From: Aphelocoma coerulescens
Lineage: Eukaryota > Chordata > Aves > Passeriformes > Corvidae
NCBI RefSeq assembly: GCF_041296385.1
Contig: NC_091018.1
Location: 2,983,501-3,047,500, forward strand
Length of the DNA stretch: 64,000 nucleotides
Direction of reading: 5' to 3'
A program made the translations under genes and the position numbers. A model generated the notes under the pieces. It ran no database searches. It had not been told where the DNA came from and worked only from the letters and a program-made list of their open reading frames with translations. Within the stretch, counting starts at the first letter, position 1; each line of letters opens with the position of its first letter. Positions 12,315 through 23,700 of this stretch are shown here, in pieces.

Positions 12315-12500
12315 CTATAAATACAAAATTTCCTGTAACAGCCATTCCAAATAGATATTGCCCTTTAGTGCTGCAGAAATTTGTACCAGATTAGTAACGT
12401 GTGCTGCAATACAGATTCTGTGAAAAGTCGAAGTATCGTACTTCAGTTGAAGTGTGAGATAAAGCGGATCAAGACGTACAGAGAGCTGAATTACAGCCAT
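12315..12500 (-). CDS. Candidate 61-aa small ORF, strong Kozak context, unrecognised
   Basis: On the minus strand the ATG sits in GAGCCATGG, close to the ideal vertebrate initiation context. The frame runs 61 codons to a stop at 12315. The product begins MAVIQLSVRLDPLYLTLQL and is hydrophobic and leucine-rich, with no motif I recognise. Five CpGs lie within about 80 bp of it (12398-12475), unusual in this CpG-poor neighbourhood and compatible with sequence constraint. It could be a micropeptide ORF in a non-coding transcript, a fragment of an exon, or chance. The splice acceptor above it lacks a clear pyrimidine tract. Confidence 0.2.
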   Translation of the reverse strand: MAVIQLSVRLDPLYLTLQLKYDTSTFHRICIAAHVTNLVQISAALKGNIYLEWLLQEILYL

Positions 12501-14268
12501 GGCTCTTCAGTTACACTTTGAAGATAATTTTCATTTCCATTTTGATCTTAAATCTTACTCATAAGTAATTAACATTTGGGGATGCATGACAGATGGCATG
12601 TGCCACCTTGTCTTTTTGGGCAGTCTTTTCTTGTCTTGGCTTTTCAAGACATATTCCAGACCTAAAATAATTTTTTGAGGAAAAAAAAAAAAAGAGATAA
12701 ATGAACTTACTTTGGCTTGCAGACAGCAATGTGAAAAAGTTGAAAGTTTCTTTTACTATTCAAACATTCTTCCAAATTTACTTTTATTTATTTTTTTAAA
12801 TAAATTTTAAAATATTTCTTAGATCTGTAGGTTGTCGGATCTAGTGTAGCCTCCATTTTTAAAGACACTAAGGCTATAAATGTAATGTAAGAATCACCAG
12901 GAGCATTATTGCAAGTATCTCTTCATATATCCCAACTAATGAATCTTGCAGCTGATCCTACTTATACTCCAGGATATGAAAGATGAAGATGTCATCTCAT
13001 CTGCAAACTGGAGAACCCTTAGTGGTGTTCAAGTTTACCTTTGTCTTCACAGTTTGCTTTGCTTTACTTTTTCATCAAATAGAAACATCATGAAAAATTA
13101 AGAAGAAAAAAGTATTTGGAAGTTTTATTAATTTAAAGTTATCTCAGGGACTAGGCAGCCAGCTGAATTTTCAATCAGAAGATCTGTAAGTGCTCATTAC
13201 TAAGCCTGCAAGGTGGCATTAAGAATCATCTTCAAATTTAAGTTTCCCATCAGTTCTTTGAGAGAATTGCAGTAAAATTCCTGTATTTATTCTAAAAGTG
13301 GATAATGTGCTTACAGTGATTAGATCCAACAATTTTGCCTCACAGGAAAGAGGTAAAAAACAGCAAAAAAAAAAAAGTTAGGAGTTTAAAAATACCCATT
13401 CACCCTTATTCACCTTGAATAATCAGATATAGATTGTGGGAGGAGCATGAGAAGTTGGGGAGAAGGGAGCAGGGGCTAGACTCATCCTGGAACTGTCTTA
13501 AACCTCTATTTTAATATCTTTGATTATCTCCTACTGACCAGCTTGTATGAGAAAATATGGAAATGAAGTAAGAAGGTAAAACATCATCAGACTTCAGAAT
13601 CTTGCTTGCTAGTCATTGGTTTTCCTTCACACACTCTGGAAACAAATCAGTGCTGGCAGCACTGATTAAATGCAGCAGGTATAAAGTGTAACTGGCAGTT
13701 AAAACCTTGTTGAACACTGCAATGATACTGCATTTCTTGACTTGGAAGGTTGTTCATCCAGCCTGCTCAGCCGGGATGTTCATCCGGCCCGTTTACCATT
13801 TATGAGACATTGTGTTAGCATTGAATTAGCTTATAGATTGTTTTAATATGACTTGAAGCAGTAGGGTGTATAATTGTTTGAATGTTTCTTTCCACTGACT
13901 GCACAGCATTACTTCTTTCTGCACCTGAGAAGGCTTTTTCCTCCACCTGAACACTTAACAAGCAAATTTCCAGATATTCAGAAGCAAATGCAAACAATTT
14001 AGAGCAAATCTTGTTCCTGTGATTAGGGCTTCAAATGAAACCCTACCAAACAGCCAATACAGCTGAGCTTTGGAACATTTTCTCTTCTTTACAGTGTGGG
14101 GGATTTTTTTGTTTTTGTTTTTTTTTGCTTCAGGAAGGCATTGCAGCGTGATGCCCTTCCTTATCTTAATTCCTGTTTTTTGAAGAGAAAAATAGCTTTA
14201 AACCCTTTATACAGTAAAGTCTGTACATACAAAGTGTATGAAGGCTCAGTGGAATGCGTAGGTTTTGG
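12501..14268. other. AT-rich non-coding DNA
   Basis: Contains A13 (12681-12693), A12 (13365-13376) and a short internal duplication of GTTCATCC separated by a CpG-bearing spacer (about 13752-13790). A 60-aa minus frame at 13815-13997 reads as hydrophilic protein-like sequence, but it contains internal AG|GT sites and has no clean exon boundary. I leave it uncalled. Confidence 0.45.
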
Positions 14269-14334
14269 TACCATTCAACATTTGTAGCTTTTTGTACCAT
14301 TTAATTTTTGTAGCTTTTTGTACCATTTAACATT
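14269..14334 (+). repeat. 26-bp tandem repeat, about 2.5 copies
   Basis: Units begin TACCATT at 14269, 14295 and 14321, exactly 26 bases apart. The first two share the tail TTTGTAGCTTTTTG. The third copy decays after about 12 bases. This is a small local duplication with no coding role. Confidence 0.9.
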
Positions 14335-15283
14335 CATCAGGCTGCCATTTATTTTCTGCCACAGGTTTTGGGTACTGTGTCATATTGTTGATGTTATGAA
14401 TTAAATTTCTTATTAATCCCTAACTGGACATCAGCAGTGAAACCCAGGCTTGGGAATCCCTGTGAAACTGTGCTTTGAATTGCCTACACATATACAGCGC
14501 ACAAAGTATCGTATCAATCATAGTGGTGTCTGTTAAATACCATTATGTGACTTAATTAATGTCTGCCTAGCATTTTCAGATTCATAAGCAGTCAAAAACA
14601 TTACCACGATGTTCTTAACAGCTGCTAAATTTCTTTTATAAGCCAGAAATAAAACACAGAGTAAAGGTGGTCAGACGGGTTGGCAATTAATTGGAAAATC
14701 ACCAAAGAGTACATGGTGAGGAAAGCAATTACTATAAAATGCAGAAATGAGAAAATGCAGCCATTAGGGATATCTGGTATTAAACCTTCAAAGGAATGTA
14801 AATATTTAATTTTTTTAAAAACATTATTTTTGTATAATGCATTAGCTTGCAATGAAAGTGGCACAAAATGCATGTAAGAGTACTCCTTGGTCAGCAAGGG
14901 AAGCAGCAAAATGCCAAACATTAAACATTATGTGAAAAGCATATTTATACTGAGTTGACTGATGAGATGACAGCATGTTTATGTTGTTCTAAATATAAAA
15001 CACCATATACTTTTATTTACAGGCCCCTCTTTAGAAAGTCATGTCATTTTACAGTCTTGAGTTTGGGTCAACTAAATGGACATGCCACGAATGGACTCCA
15101 TGAGTGACAAGACCAAGTAAAGTAATTAGCAATAATGACAATTACAGATAATTTTAATTTAAGGTTTGTGATATGTAAAGGCTTGTAGTACTCTTGGATG
15201 AGACCTAATGTGATAGCTCTTTTTCATATAGGTAGATAAAGAAGGTTGAAGCAACCTGATCAAGGGCTCTATGTATGATCCTT
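14335..15283. other. AT-rich non-coding DNA left of the CR1 tail
   Basis: Open frames at 14625-14921 occur on both strands over the same bases and are AT-rich, typical of random openness. No repeat or exon is recognisable. Confidence 0.55.
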
Positions 15284-15605
15284 ATAGAATCACAGAATTA
15301 CAGAATGGTTTGGATTGGAAGGAACCTTAAAGATCATCTGATTCCAACCCCCTGCAGTGTCCCCTGGGTAGGGACACTTTCCAATATCTCAGGTTGCTCA
15401 GAGCTCCATCCAACCTGGCCTCGAACACTTCCAGGGATGGGGCAGCCACAGCTTCTCTGGGCAACCCATTCCAGGGCCTCATCAACTCACTGTAAATAAT
15501 TGTGTTCCTAATATCCAATCTAAACCTGCTGTCTGACAGTTTGAAGCCATTCCCTCTTGTCCTGGCACTCCATGCCCTTGTAAAAAGTCTTGCTATAAAC
15601 TTGGG
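15284..15605 (-). mobile_element. CR1 non-LTR retrotransposon, 5'-truncated 3' end
   Basis: On the plus strand the block begins with ATAGAATCACAGAATTACAG, the reverse complement of the CR1 3' tail, so the element reads leftward. Its minus-strand frame retains the ORF2 C-terminal region: RTRGNGF, then DSRFRLDI, RPWNGLPREAVAAP and EVFEARLDGALSN. The final part before the tail (LPRGHCRGLESDDL and the segment around GGAACCTTAAAGATCAT) is the typical CR1 3' end. Only about 320 bp remain, so there is no reverse transcriptase or endonuclease and the copy is dead. The 183-aa open frame extending to 15878 runs past the element into unrelated DNA. The left edge of the truncation is judged by eye and may be off by tens of bases. 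Confidence 0.95.
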
Positions 15606-18600
15606 TGATACTCCCATTATGAGACATGATAAGAGCACACAAACCAAACAAATGCTATTACAAATTAAAGAACTCTCACTTCTCATTCCAAATTTAGGAG
15701 AAAAACCTGTATCAGTTTCAAAAGAGCACCAGGTAAATCCTTCGTGCTGGAGTTGTGTGATCATTGGTAGTACACAATGGTGAAAAGTTAGGGGTGAAAA
15801 ATGTAATTGATACCCTTTGGCATCACTTTGGAAGGAAGAGGCCAGGAGGCTGTGCATTAAAAAGTGGTGGCTGAGCAACTGTAAGTTTTATTTTGTACCA
15901 TTTGCTAAGAAATATATATTGTACAGAAAGCACTGAATTACTCAGTGATACTGTGGAAGAGAATGCAGCTCACAAATAACAATGCCTCACATTGGTAAGA
16001 CACATTTTTCCCTCTGAAGAACTTGCAAGCAAAGCAGGTGGGGAGCAGGACAGAAAACAGGCCCAGAGTGACCTGCCTGGGCCACACATGAGAGAACAAG
16101 AGCAACACAGACTGAGGTCCCCCTGCTCCAGTTTGTCCATCAAATACTGTACCGTGTTCTTAGCCAACACAGTACTGGGAGGTTTGTTACTATAAGAATA
16201 CTACACAGTTACAGGCACCTGTAAGTGTCCAGCAGCATTTGGCATCCATTGTGTCTGGTACTTACCATTGAAAAACCGCCCTGGAGAGTTCTTTGCTTTT
16301 GGTTTTTCAGAACCCTACCATTGACACAAGGGAATTGGTATCAAAAGAGGTTTGAAAATGATTTATTGAAAAACGTAGTTCTTCGTTCAGCAGCTGGATG
16401 TAGGAGCAGCTACACTTTTATTAGACTAACATAAAATAAGAGGTGTACATAGTTCTGGAGTCCCTCAAAGGTCCCTTCACCAGTTACCATCTTCCATTCT
16501 TGTGAAAGGAGCACTGTGATCTCCAAGTCATGTACTGGTCAAAGTTTCCCCCCAATCTCATAAAGGTCTCTTTATAGCAAAAATGCTCTCTCCCTCTCTG
16601 TGAAGAAATTCTGCTACAACTCCACTATGGAAAAGGATCTTAAAAGCAATAGCACTAAGGAGAGCTGTTTGCTTTTGTCAGTTGATTTTGAGAAGGAGAG
16701 GTTTACAGATGTGTGTCTGTAGGTACAAACTGAAAAACAAAGCCTGCCATTGCATCAAAAGCTGGATTTCTATTTGATTCCTTCAAGTTTGCTCTATATT
16801 AAACATAGTTATGAAAAAAATAGTGCAAATGACAGGACAGCAGAGAAGGACTTTTCTAAATAAACAAGGTCAATGCCAGAGAAAAAGAGTGATGCTCAAG
16901 AATGATTTAAACACACTTGAGATCCTCTTACTAAGAGGAGGAGGTAGTGCTAGAACTTAAGCAAATGCATGTAAGCAGCATGAAGAGAATGCAAATGTAG
17001 AGTAAGGGCAATCAGACAGTAAATGAATGGAGTAGGAGCTAGGACACAAGAAAGATATGGAGGACAAGACTGATGGCAAGACACAATAAGTACAGCAAGG
17101 AGCAAAAAATAATAATTTGATCATAGCATCTTCCAGTAAAGAAAAATCTAGGGTTACACTGCCAAGGGACACATTTTGCAAAGAATTGTACTTAAAATTC
17201 TGCTCACACAGGTAGTTGTATGATCAGGTTTGCTTGCCCTGTAAGGCTGCATGAGCTAATACTTAAAAAAAGACATCACTACCCTAAATACTACTGCATT
17301 TTAATCATGATATGTAATGTAAAAATGGGTGACAACTCACAACTTGTTAGTGCTTTGAAATAACACTAAAATTTTGTCATAAACTGCTAACTTCCTTTTC
17401 AGCTTTCTGCACGAAAGTACTTCAGAAGCAGAGTGCTGTGTGTGAAATTGGAACGGGAGCACTTCGCTGTTTGGTGTCACTTGAGACCTGGATCTCATCT
17501 GTGTGGGAATGAGGTGGCGGCAGCGGCTGTGGCAGAGCGACAGGTTGTGTGCTGGAAAACAAAGAGAGAATTCTGGCTCGCTGGGCTGGTGTGAAGAATC
17601 ACTGCCATGGGGCTGAGCTAAAGGTGTGCAGGGCGTGCAGGGAGAAGAAAACAGGAGCAGAGTGAGAAGCCAGCTGTGAACAGCACTGCTGGCTTTTGCT
17701 ACTGAACGAGCTCTTCTAGAAAATGTCAAAGAACATCCTCATCATCTAAAGCCATTTCTAAATGATTACTAATATGGCTCAATTATCTTTTCTTTCCCTG
17801 CACCCATGTGTTTAAAATGTGAAAGAAAATGGTGAGATGACTGCTAAAGATGCCTGATAGTGCATATTTGCTTGGAAGTATATTTTCATATCAAGCAAAT
17901 GTCAGTGCAAACACCTGCAATCTGTATTGCTTGTAACTGTAAGAAACAAATGTAAGTTGGTTCACCATCACCACTTTCTGAATAAGGCTGCTGCTACTCT
18001 GTGGCTGTTACTATGTGTATTTTTGCACTTCAAAATGTGAAGGAAAGCATGTTGATTATTAAAAGCATTGCTCCTTGTTCCCTCAAAAAATGAAGTAAAT
18101 GCTAATGTATGGTCTTCAGTGAAGAACAAACTGAATTTCAATGGATTTTGAAGGGAATATTCTGTCAAAATTCACTGTTTCTTTACAACTAATTTGGTTA
18201 ACACTTAATTTCAAAGTAAGTGCAGAATCAAATTGAAAGATGATACTGTGGGAAAGACGCTGAAATCAATTTAAAGATTATTGCAGGTACCACGACTTTG
18301 TACTTTTGTTTTTCTTCTCTCTGTTTCCAGCTGAAAACCCTAAGATCAGCTGTGTTAATCAGCACAAGAGGATAAGGGTCTGTGCTGAGCTTTGACCAGA
18401 AGCATATTAAATCTGTATTCATTCCCTTCTCTGTTGGCTGACACATTTGTGTAGAATCTCTTTGCTCTGTGCCTGAGAAATGTGGAAAAGACACGAGTTG
18501 CCCAAGCTGCTCCATCCTTTGAGCCTGCCGTGAACAACTGCAGGGCCTCCACAGAGGCATGGTTTTGTCTCCCAGTAATTTCATGTCACAGTTTGTCCCT

Positions 18601-20204
18601 GTAAATGGAAAACAAAATGGTATTTCTGAGCAGATAACAGGTCTGGTCCTTCAGGCTTTCTGGGCCTGAAGAAAAATCTACTCATGTCAATGAAAATCTG
18701 CAAAGTGGTTTCTGTGGGGAAGTGGTTGAGCAAACAGCCTGTGGGGCACTTGCAGATGTTGCGCTCAACATTTGTACAGAAGGCAGGAAAAAATTAGCAG
18801 TCAAAAACTGAAAGTTACAATATTTGGTGTGGATATTTTTGTTATCAATTTAAATAATTTTCTTTCAATTTCTTCTTAATTTTTGTGTAACAAAAAATAA
18901 CACGAAATACTAAAAAATGTAATTCATTCTAAAAGAAAAAAAAAAGGATGTATTTATTATGGAACTTACGTGATGTCTTGTTACTGCTGGTCTATTGTGT
19001 TGCAGGAACTGGAATATAATCAAAGAGCTATGTGCATTGGATGTAACTTATAAACTTTGGACATTAATCAGTACTATTTTTGTTCCTGCTCTTGTTGTTC
19101 AAACAACTACACAGAATTCCATCCTTGTGGAAGGCACTGAACAATTGCATCAGTCCATCAGGGTGTCCTGCATAGTCCTGGTTTTTGATATAATGAGTTA
19201 CACACTTGGCAGGAAGAAACTGCTAACTTGGAAATAACCCTTAAACAATGCATTTGAGAGCATTTTTATTCAACTTCAGCATCAAGGCAAGTGCATTGCT
19301 TAGGTCAGGTTGTGGCCCACCACGTTGCCTGACTTTATTTAAAATAATGAGTATGCTCTCATTCCCTCATTCTATGGGAAACAGTATTGTGTCATGTAAC
19401 CCCAGCAAAAATCAAATCCTTTCAGTCCAAATTTAAACAGATTATCTACTCATCGGAAGTAACGTTTTTATTTTACTCTTTACATAAAGTGTTGGAAATT
19501 TCTTTCATTAGCTTGCATAGTCAGGCTTCTGTTAAAACAATAATTGATCCAGACTGCTATATAGTTATAATAAAAAAATTAGTATTATGCTAAGTAGGAG
19601 ACAGTAATATTCAATTGTGTGTTACAAATCATAAGCTTCTTGTAATTAGCAAGAAATTCCTGATCAATTGCCACAAGCCATAAAAAAGAAAAGAAACATC
19701 GTAACAGAATTTTTTACTTGCCAGTGTTATGGGATTAGTTTTAAAATCAGAATGTTTTTAGTAAATTCTTAAAATTATTTTTCTAGAAGTTCACGAGTAA
19801 AAGTTAAGAGTTTTTAATTAAGAGAAAAATATTTTAATGAGGAATCATGATATTCTAGGCAGTGATGTATGAAGAAATTAAAACAATACATTTAAGGGAT
19901 TAATAACTGGGAAATCAAAGGGAAATTGTCATCCTACTGAAAACTTTCTGATAGGATCCTAATGTAATTGGTTCTTTGTCCTTCACAGCTTGACACATTA
20001 TCAATGAGCTTGAAAAAAATATAAAATCATCCAAGGTAATTACTGTGGATTACACAAAGACAGATAATGAAGAGGCCAGGTCACTGATCCAGATAGCTGA
20101 GGTGAATTCAAACAAATACTCTATATTTCAATACAGCCAGACTAAAAAAGAAGAAAATCCCTACATTTAGGCCCCAAAATAAAAGCAGCACTTGCAGGAT
20201 AAAG
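15606..20204. other. AT-rich non-coding DNA
   Basis: No supported gene. The segment 17400-17720 is somewhat richer in CpG, and the minus strand is open for 130 codons (17337-17729). That translation is low in aromatic residues and rich in S, P and H, with no motif, so I treat it as composition-driven. The rest is AT-rich with short A and T runs. Confidence 0.5.
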
Positions 20205-20645
20205 CAAACACGAGATGGTTGGGATGCTGGGTGGATGGTTGCAGCTGAGCCCGCGGGGCTGGTGGTGAGCAGTGATGAGATCCTGCACACACCTGTGGGA
20301 CAATTGGAAACAGCCACCTGCAGATGCCAGGGCACCTCCGCAGCATCGGGGCCACCTGCGCTGGGAGGGGTCATAAGGGTCCCCCCACCCCATCCCCGCT
20401 GCCTTCTGCGGTGGGATCAGAGGGGTGAGGGCTGCGAGAGCTGATGGGATGTACTCGGTGCCTGCTTGCTCTTGGGAGGAGGAATCCCGATGTGAGAAGG
20501 TGCCTGTGCCTCTGGAGGCTCCAGGGAAAGGTAAGGGATGTGCAGAGGTCCAGCTTCAGTGCCCGGCTGCTGCCTGAGCCGTGTGCCTTTGAGTGGGAGG
20601 TCATTTTTGGTATGGTCTGTCGAGCTGCAGGTTTTGGTGACTGTT
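20205..20645 (+). promoter_or_regulatory. GC-rich, G-skewed block; possible promoter or first exon
   Basis: In 20221-20640 I counted 158 G, 102 C and 13 CpG in 420 bases. That is about 62% GC with CpG observed/expected near 0.34. It is therefore a GC-rich island with strong G-over-C skew on the plus strand, but not a classical CpG island. It contains a good splice donor at 20531. Short open frames occur on both strands, none recognisable. A first exon plus start of intron for a plus-strand transcript would fit the skew. An old GC-rich repeat or a methylated regulatory patch is equally possible. Confidence 0.3.
20526..20536 (+). other. Splice-donor-like site GAAAG|GTAAGG
   Basis: The junction lies between 20530 and 20531. 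GTAAGG after AAG is near the vertebrate donor consensus. Its place at the right side of the GC-rich block makes it the best candidate for the end of a first exon there. A donor alone is weak evidence. Confidence 0.3.
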
Positions 20646-22977
20646 GATGGTAAAGCTGAAGTTTTTGACCACTGAAATCTCTGTCAGAAGGAAGTTTAAA
20701 AAAAAGGTTTACTGGCTAGAAAACAGGGCTTAAGAATTGAAGGTTTTCATGCTGCTGGTGAGTTTTACAAACCTGTGACTTTGGCTGCTGTTTTTTGATG
20801 GTGTTGGTAGTTACCACTTCTGTATGCTGAACAGGTGAGCTTATTCAACATCATCTGCAATGGCTATCGAGGGTAAAAGAAAGTGTGTGATGGTGGAAAA
20901 TGAGCTATATGTAATGGTGGGAGAGCTCAGGTAACTGTAATACGAGGATTTCATTTAATCCCTCTGTATGTTGTGTGTGGATCAAACTGTAGGATGAATA
21001 TGTGTAATTAAGATTTTATATGGACACCTAATTGTACAGGGTAACATGACTGAGTTCATTGCTTCCAGAAGCTGTGAATATGAACCAAAATCCTGTCTAG
21101 ATGACAATGATCATCAAGCTTCTATTCAATTCAAGGTATATAGCATTTCAGGCAGGGCATGGGAATTGTCCTGTGTAATTAACAAATAAATCACATTCTC
21201 ACTATAAATACTCATTTTTACTAATTTTCATTGGGAATCTTTGTCACTCTCCTACAACATTGATATTCTTCTTGTTATTCTTGCATTATGCTCTTTTGAC
21301 TTCTAATCTGTTTAGTTCACACAAAGAAACTAGTTATGTAAATTGAGCTTCACAAATGTATCACAAAATATTCTTTCCCTTTGGTAAGAATTTAGTAACT
21401 AAATAGTCAAATTGAAAGAATAAGTGGTTTTTGGGAACAGCTCTTTCTGCTGTATATCTCTGTAGGATGTAACTCATTAAAGTACTGTTTGTTTTCCATC
21501 ACTGTTCCCTTTGTAGTAGAGTGAACCCTCTCTGCACGTGAATTGTAAACCTTGCTTGATGCTGACTGCCCCTGTTTTGTACTTTAAGTGAATATTGTCA
21601 CTGCAGTTCCTGTAGCATTGCATGAATCTTAGGAGATAGTGAAAAGAACAGTATTCATATTGATTCTTGTGGCACTCCTGTACTTGCTGTACTCCTTCTA
21701 AACTATTCCCCCTTGCAAGTCTCCTTTGATTTGAAATCTGCTTTTGTTAATCTACTCTAGTAACTTAGATATTTTAAGGTAACTTTGTAGATTTGCCCTT
21801 TATAATAGGCTGCCTCTAAAGCTCTGCAAAAGTATAGATAAACTGTATTACTTCTCTAGCATCTTTCTTATAAAGTGTTTCTTTTTCCTTGAGCTTCCAA
21901 AGTGTCTTTGTTAATATCCTTTATTAATGACTGAGGCAACAGAATTTGAGAGGAGAGCTTATTGTATTCTAACAACCTTACAGACACTGTAAAGGTAGGG
22001 AAACCACAGGGAGGCCTGGGGAAGAGCTTCGTTTGAGGAGCTGGACTTTAGCTAGGACAATTCTCCTGCTCAGAGGTTGGTTTGTGTGAAAACAGGAATT
22101 ACCTGTTAACTGAACAAGCGTCTGCATGAAAAGAATTTCTCTGGGAACCACAGAATTTAAATGCTCTTTTGTTGCCTGTTTTGATGCTTGTGCTTTGAGG
22201 ATGGGCTTTGTTAGTCACCACCTTCTCTACTGATAAGACAAATAAGCTCAGTCCATAATGGATACTTTGTGCTTTCCTTCATTTATAACCTCTTTTGGTA
22301 CCCAGATATCCTCAACAACCTTTACAACTGACCCGTTCTTGTCTTACAACAGCTTGCTTTGAAATGGTCATCATAGATTCACACACTTTTTCTCCCTAAT
22401 GAGTTAACTGATTTGCATATCTAATGATATTGTAACAGGATACACACTTGTGCTACTTGATGTAATTCTTATTCCTTGCTGTAGAAAAATACTTAACAGA
22501 AAATACTGCAGGAAAGCTAATACTGAAAGTATGTGCAAGCAATAGAATGCCTAGTCAGCCACAGTTGGAACTGTATGATTTGAAAATATCATTTCTGTTT
22601 AAAACTTCAGACTGCTCTGCATCCTCAGTGATTACTTGGGCTAAGTCCTAATTTGAGATATTACCAGTGGTGAGTGAGTCATGCTTTCCTCTGTCCCTCG
22701 GCTCATGATGATGAGTGTGTTAAGGATCCTTTGCAGGATAAATTATAATGCCTGGAATTTGTTTTCCTGTCCAGTTATGTAATTTATATTAATTTTCTGA
22801 TTGATCAAGTGTCTGCTCTTAAAAGTATGCTAAAAGTTTCCTTATGCTCCTTTTGAACCCTACCAAAGAGCTCCAAGTCAAAATCCTGGTAATGGAAACT
22901 GATACAGACTTAAACTGAAACAGATGTGGTGTGAGAGCCAGTGAAACAGGGAACAGTCACTGCTCCCTGTTCACTTT
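20646..22977. other. AT-rich, intron-like DNA
   Basis: No exon, repeat or RNA gene recognised. A donor-like GTGAGT occurs near 22671 without a matching acceptor or open exon. Confidence 0.55.
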
Positions 22978-23453
22978 TTGTTAAATAGTACCCTGGAGGC
23001 TGCAGCATTGGCTGGTTTGTGTCAGGCCATGGCTGCACTAATGAGCCTTAATTGCCCTGACCAGAATAACCTGGGGCCTGTTGTCTGGGGCTCTTGCCTG
23101 TGCTGTACCACAGAAATACTTGAACCCAACACATCTCCTGCTGTCCTGGCTTATGGACTGTTTCTCCTGGAAGAACCTTGGAGCTCTTGTAGGTTCCTTG
23201 TCTCCAGGCTCACCTCTGGTCCAGTCTCCAGCAGGAAGGTGGAATTTGTGCCTGGCTTGGGCCCAGTCCTGTCTCTGGCCTTGCCTTATCCTGCTTCTGA
23301 CTTGTCTGCCTGGACCTTGCCTTGTCTGGACCCTGTGAAAGCTGTCCCTCTCCCAGCTGGGTCCTGTTTCATCCTGTGGGTCTGTGTCCCCTGTTTGGTG
23401 AGGCTGCACTTGCCTAGTGTATTTTTACAATTGGAGAAGCCCATCTTCTTGCT
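22978..23453. other. Unclassified GC-rich segment abutting a CR1 tail
   Basis: This stretch is GC-rich with recurring CCTGG/CTGTC/TTGCC words but almost no CpG, as in an old methylated repeat. The longest open frame of the window (246 codons, 22978-23718 plus) crosses it and runs on into the CR1. The first part of the translation is L/S/P/C-rich without motifs, and the frame exists because stop codons are scarce in this composition. It may be an eroded repeat, possibly related to the CR1 insertion, but I cannot name a family. Confidence 0.4.
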
Positions 23454-23700
23454 CTTCAAACTGGAAGAGAGTAGGTTTAGGTTAGATATTGTGAATAAAG
23501 CCTTCCTTTCCAGGATGGGCAGGCCCTGGCACAGGGTGCCCAGAGAAGCTGTGGCTGCCCCTGGATCCCTGAAGTGTCCAAGGCCAAGCTGGATGGGGCT
23601 TGGAGCACCCTGGGATAGTGGAAGCTGTCCTGGCCTGTGGCAGGGGATAGAATCAGGTAGTCTTGAAGGCCCTTTCCAACTCATGCCATTCTATGATTCC
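23454..23700 (+). mobile_element. CR1 non-LTR retrotransposon, 5'-truncated 3' end
   Basis: The plus strand encodes the CR1 ORF2 end: ESRFRLDI, then RPWHRVPREAVAAP. A reading-frame slip follows: the continuing family sequence (EVSKAKLDGAWSTLG) lies in another frame. The 3' part (GGGATAGAATCAGGTAGTC, then CCCTTTCCAACTCATGCCATT) ends in CTATGATTCC, the CR1 3' tail. About 250 bp survive, with no reverse transcriptase. It lies in the opposite orientation to the copy at 15.3 kb. The 5' edge is approximate. Confidence 0.95.

Noticed and set aside
15327..15878. 183-codon minus-strand open frame as a gene
   Set aside because: Most of it is the C-terminal remnant of CR1 ORF2; the upstream part is unrelated flanking DNA.
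17337..17729. 130-codon minus-strand frame
   Set aside because: S/P/H-rich translation, no domain, no splice or initiation signals.
20205..20645. Classical CpG island and bidirectional promoter
   Set aside because: Hand-counted CpG ratio is about 0.34, and strand skew does not clearly switch sign across it.
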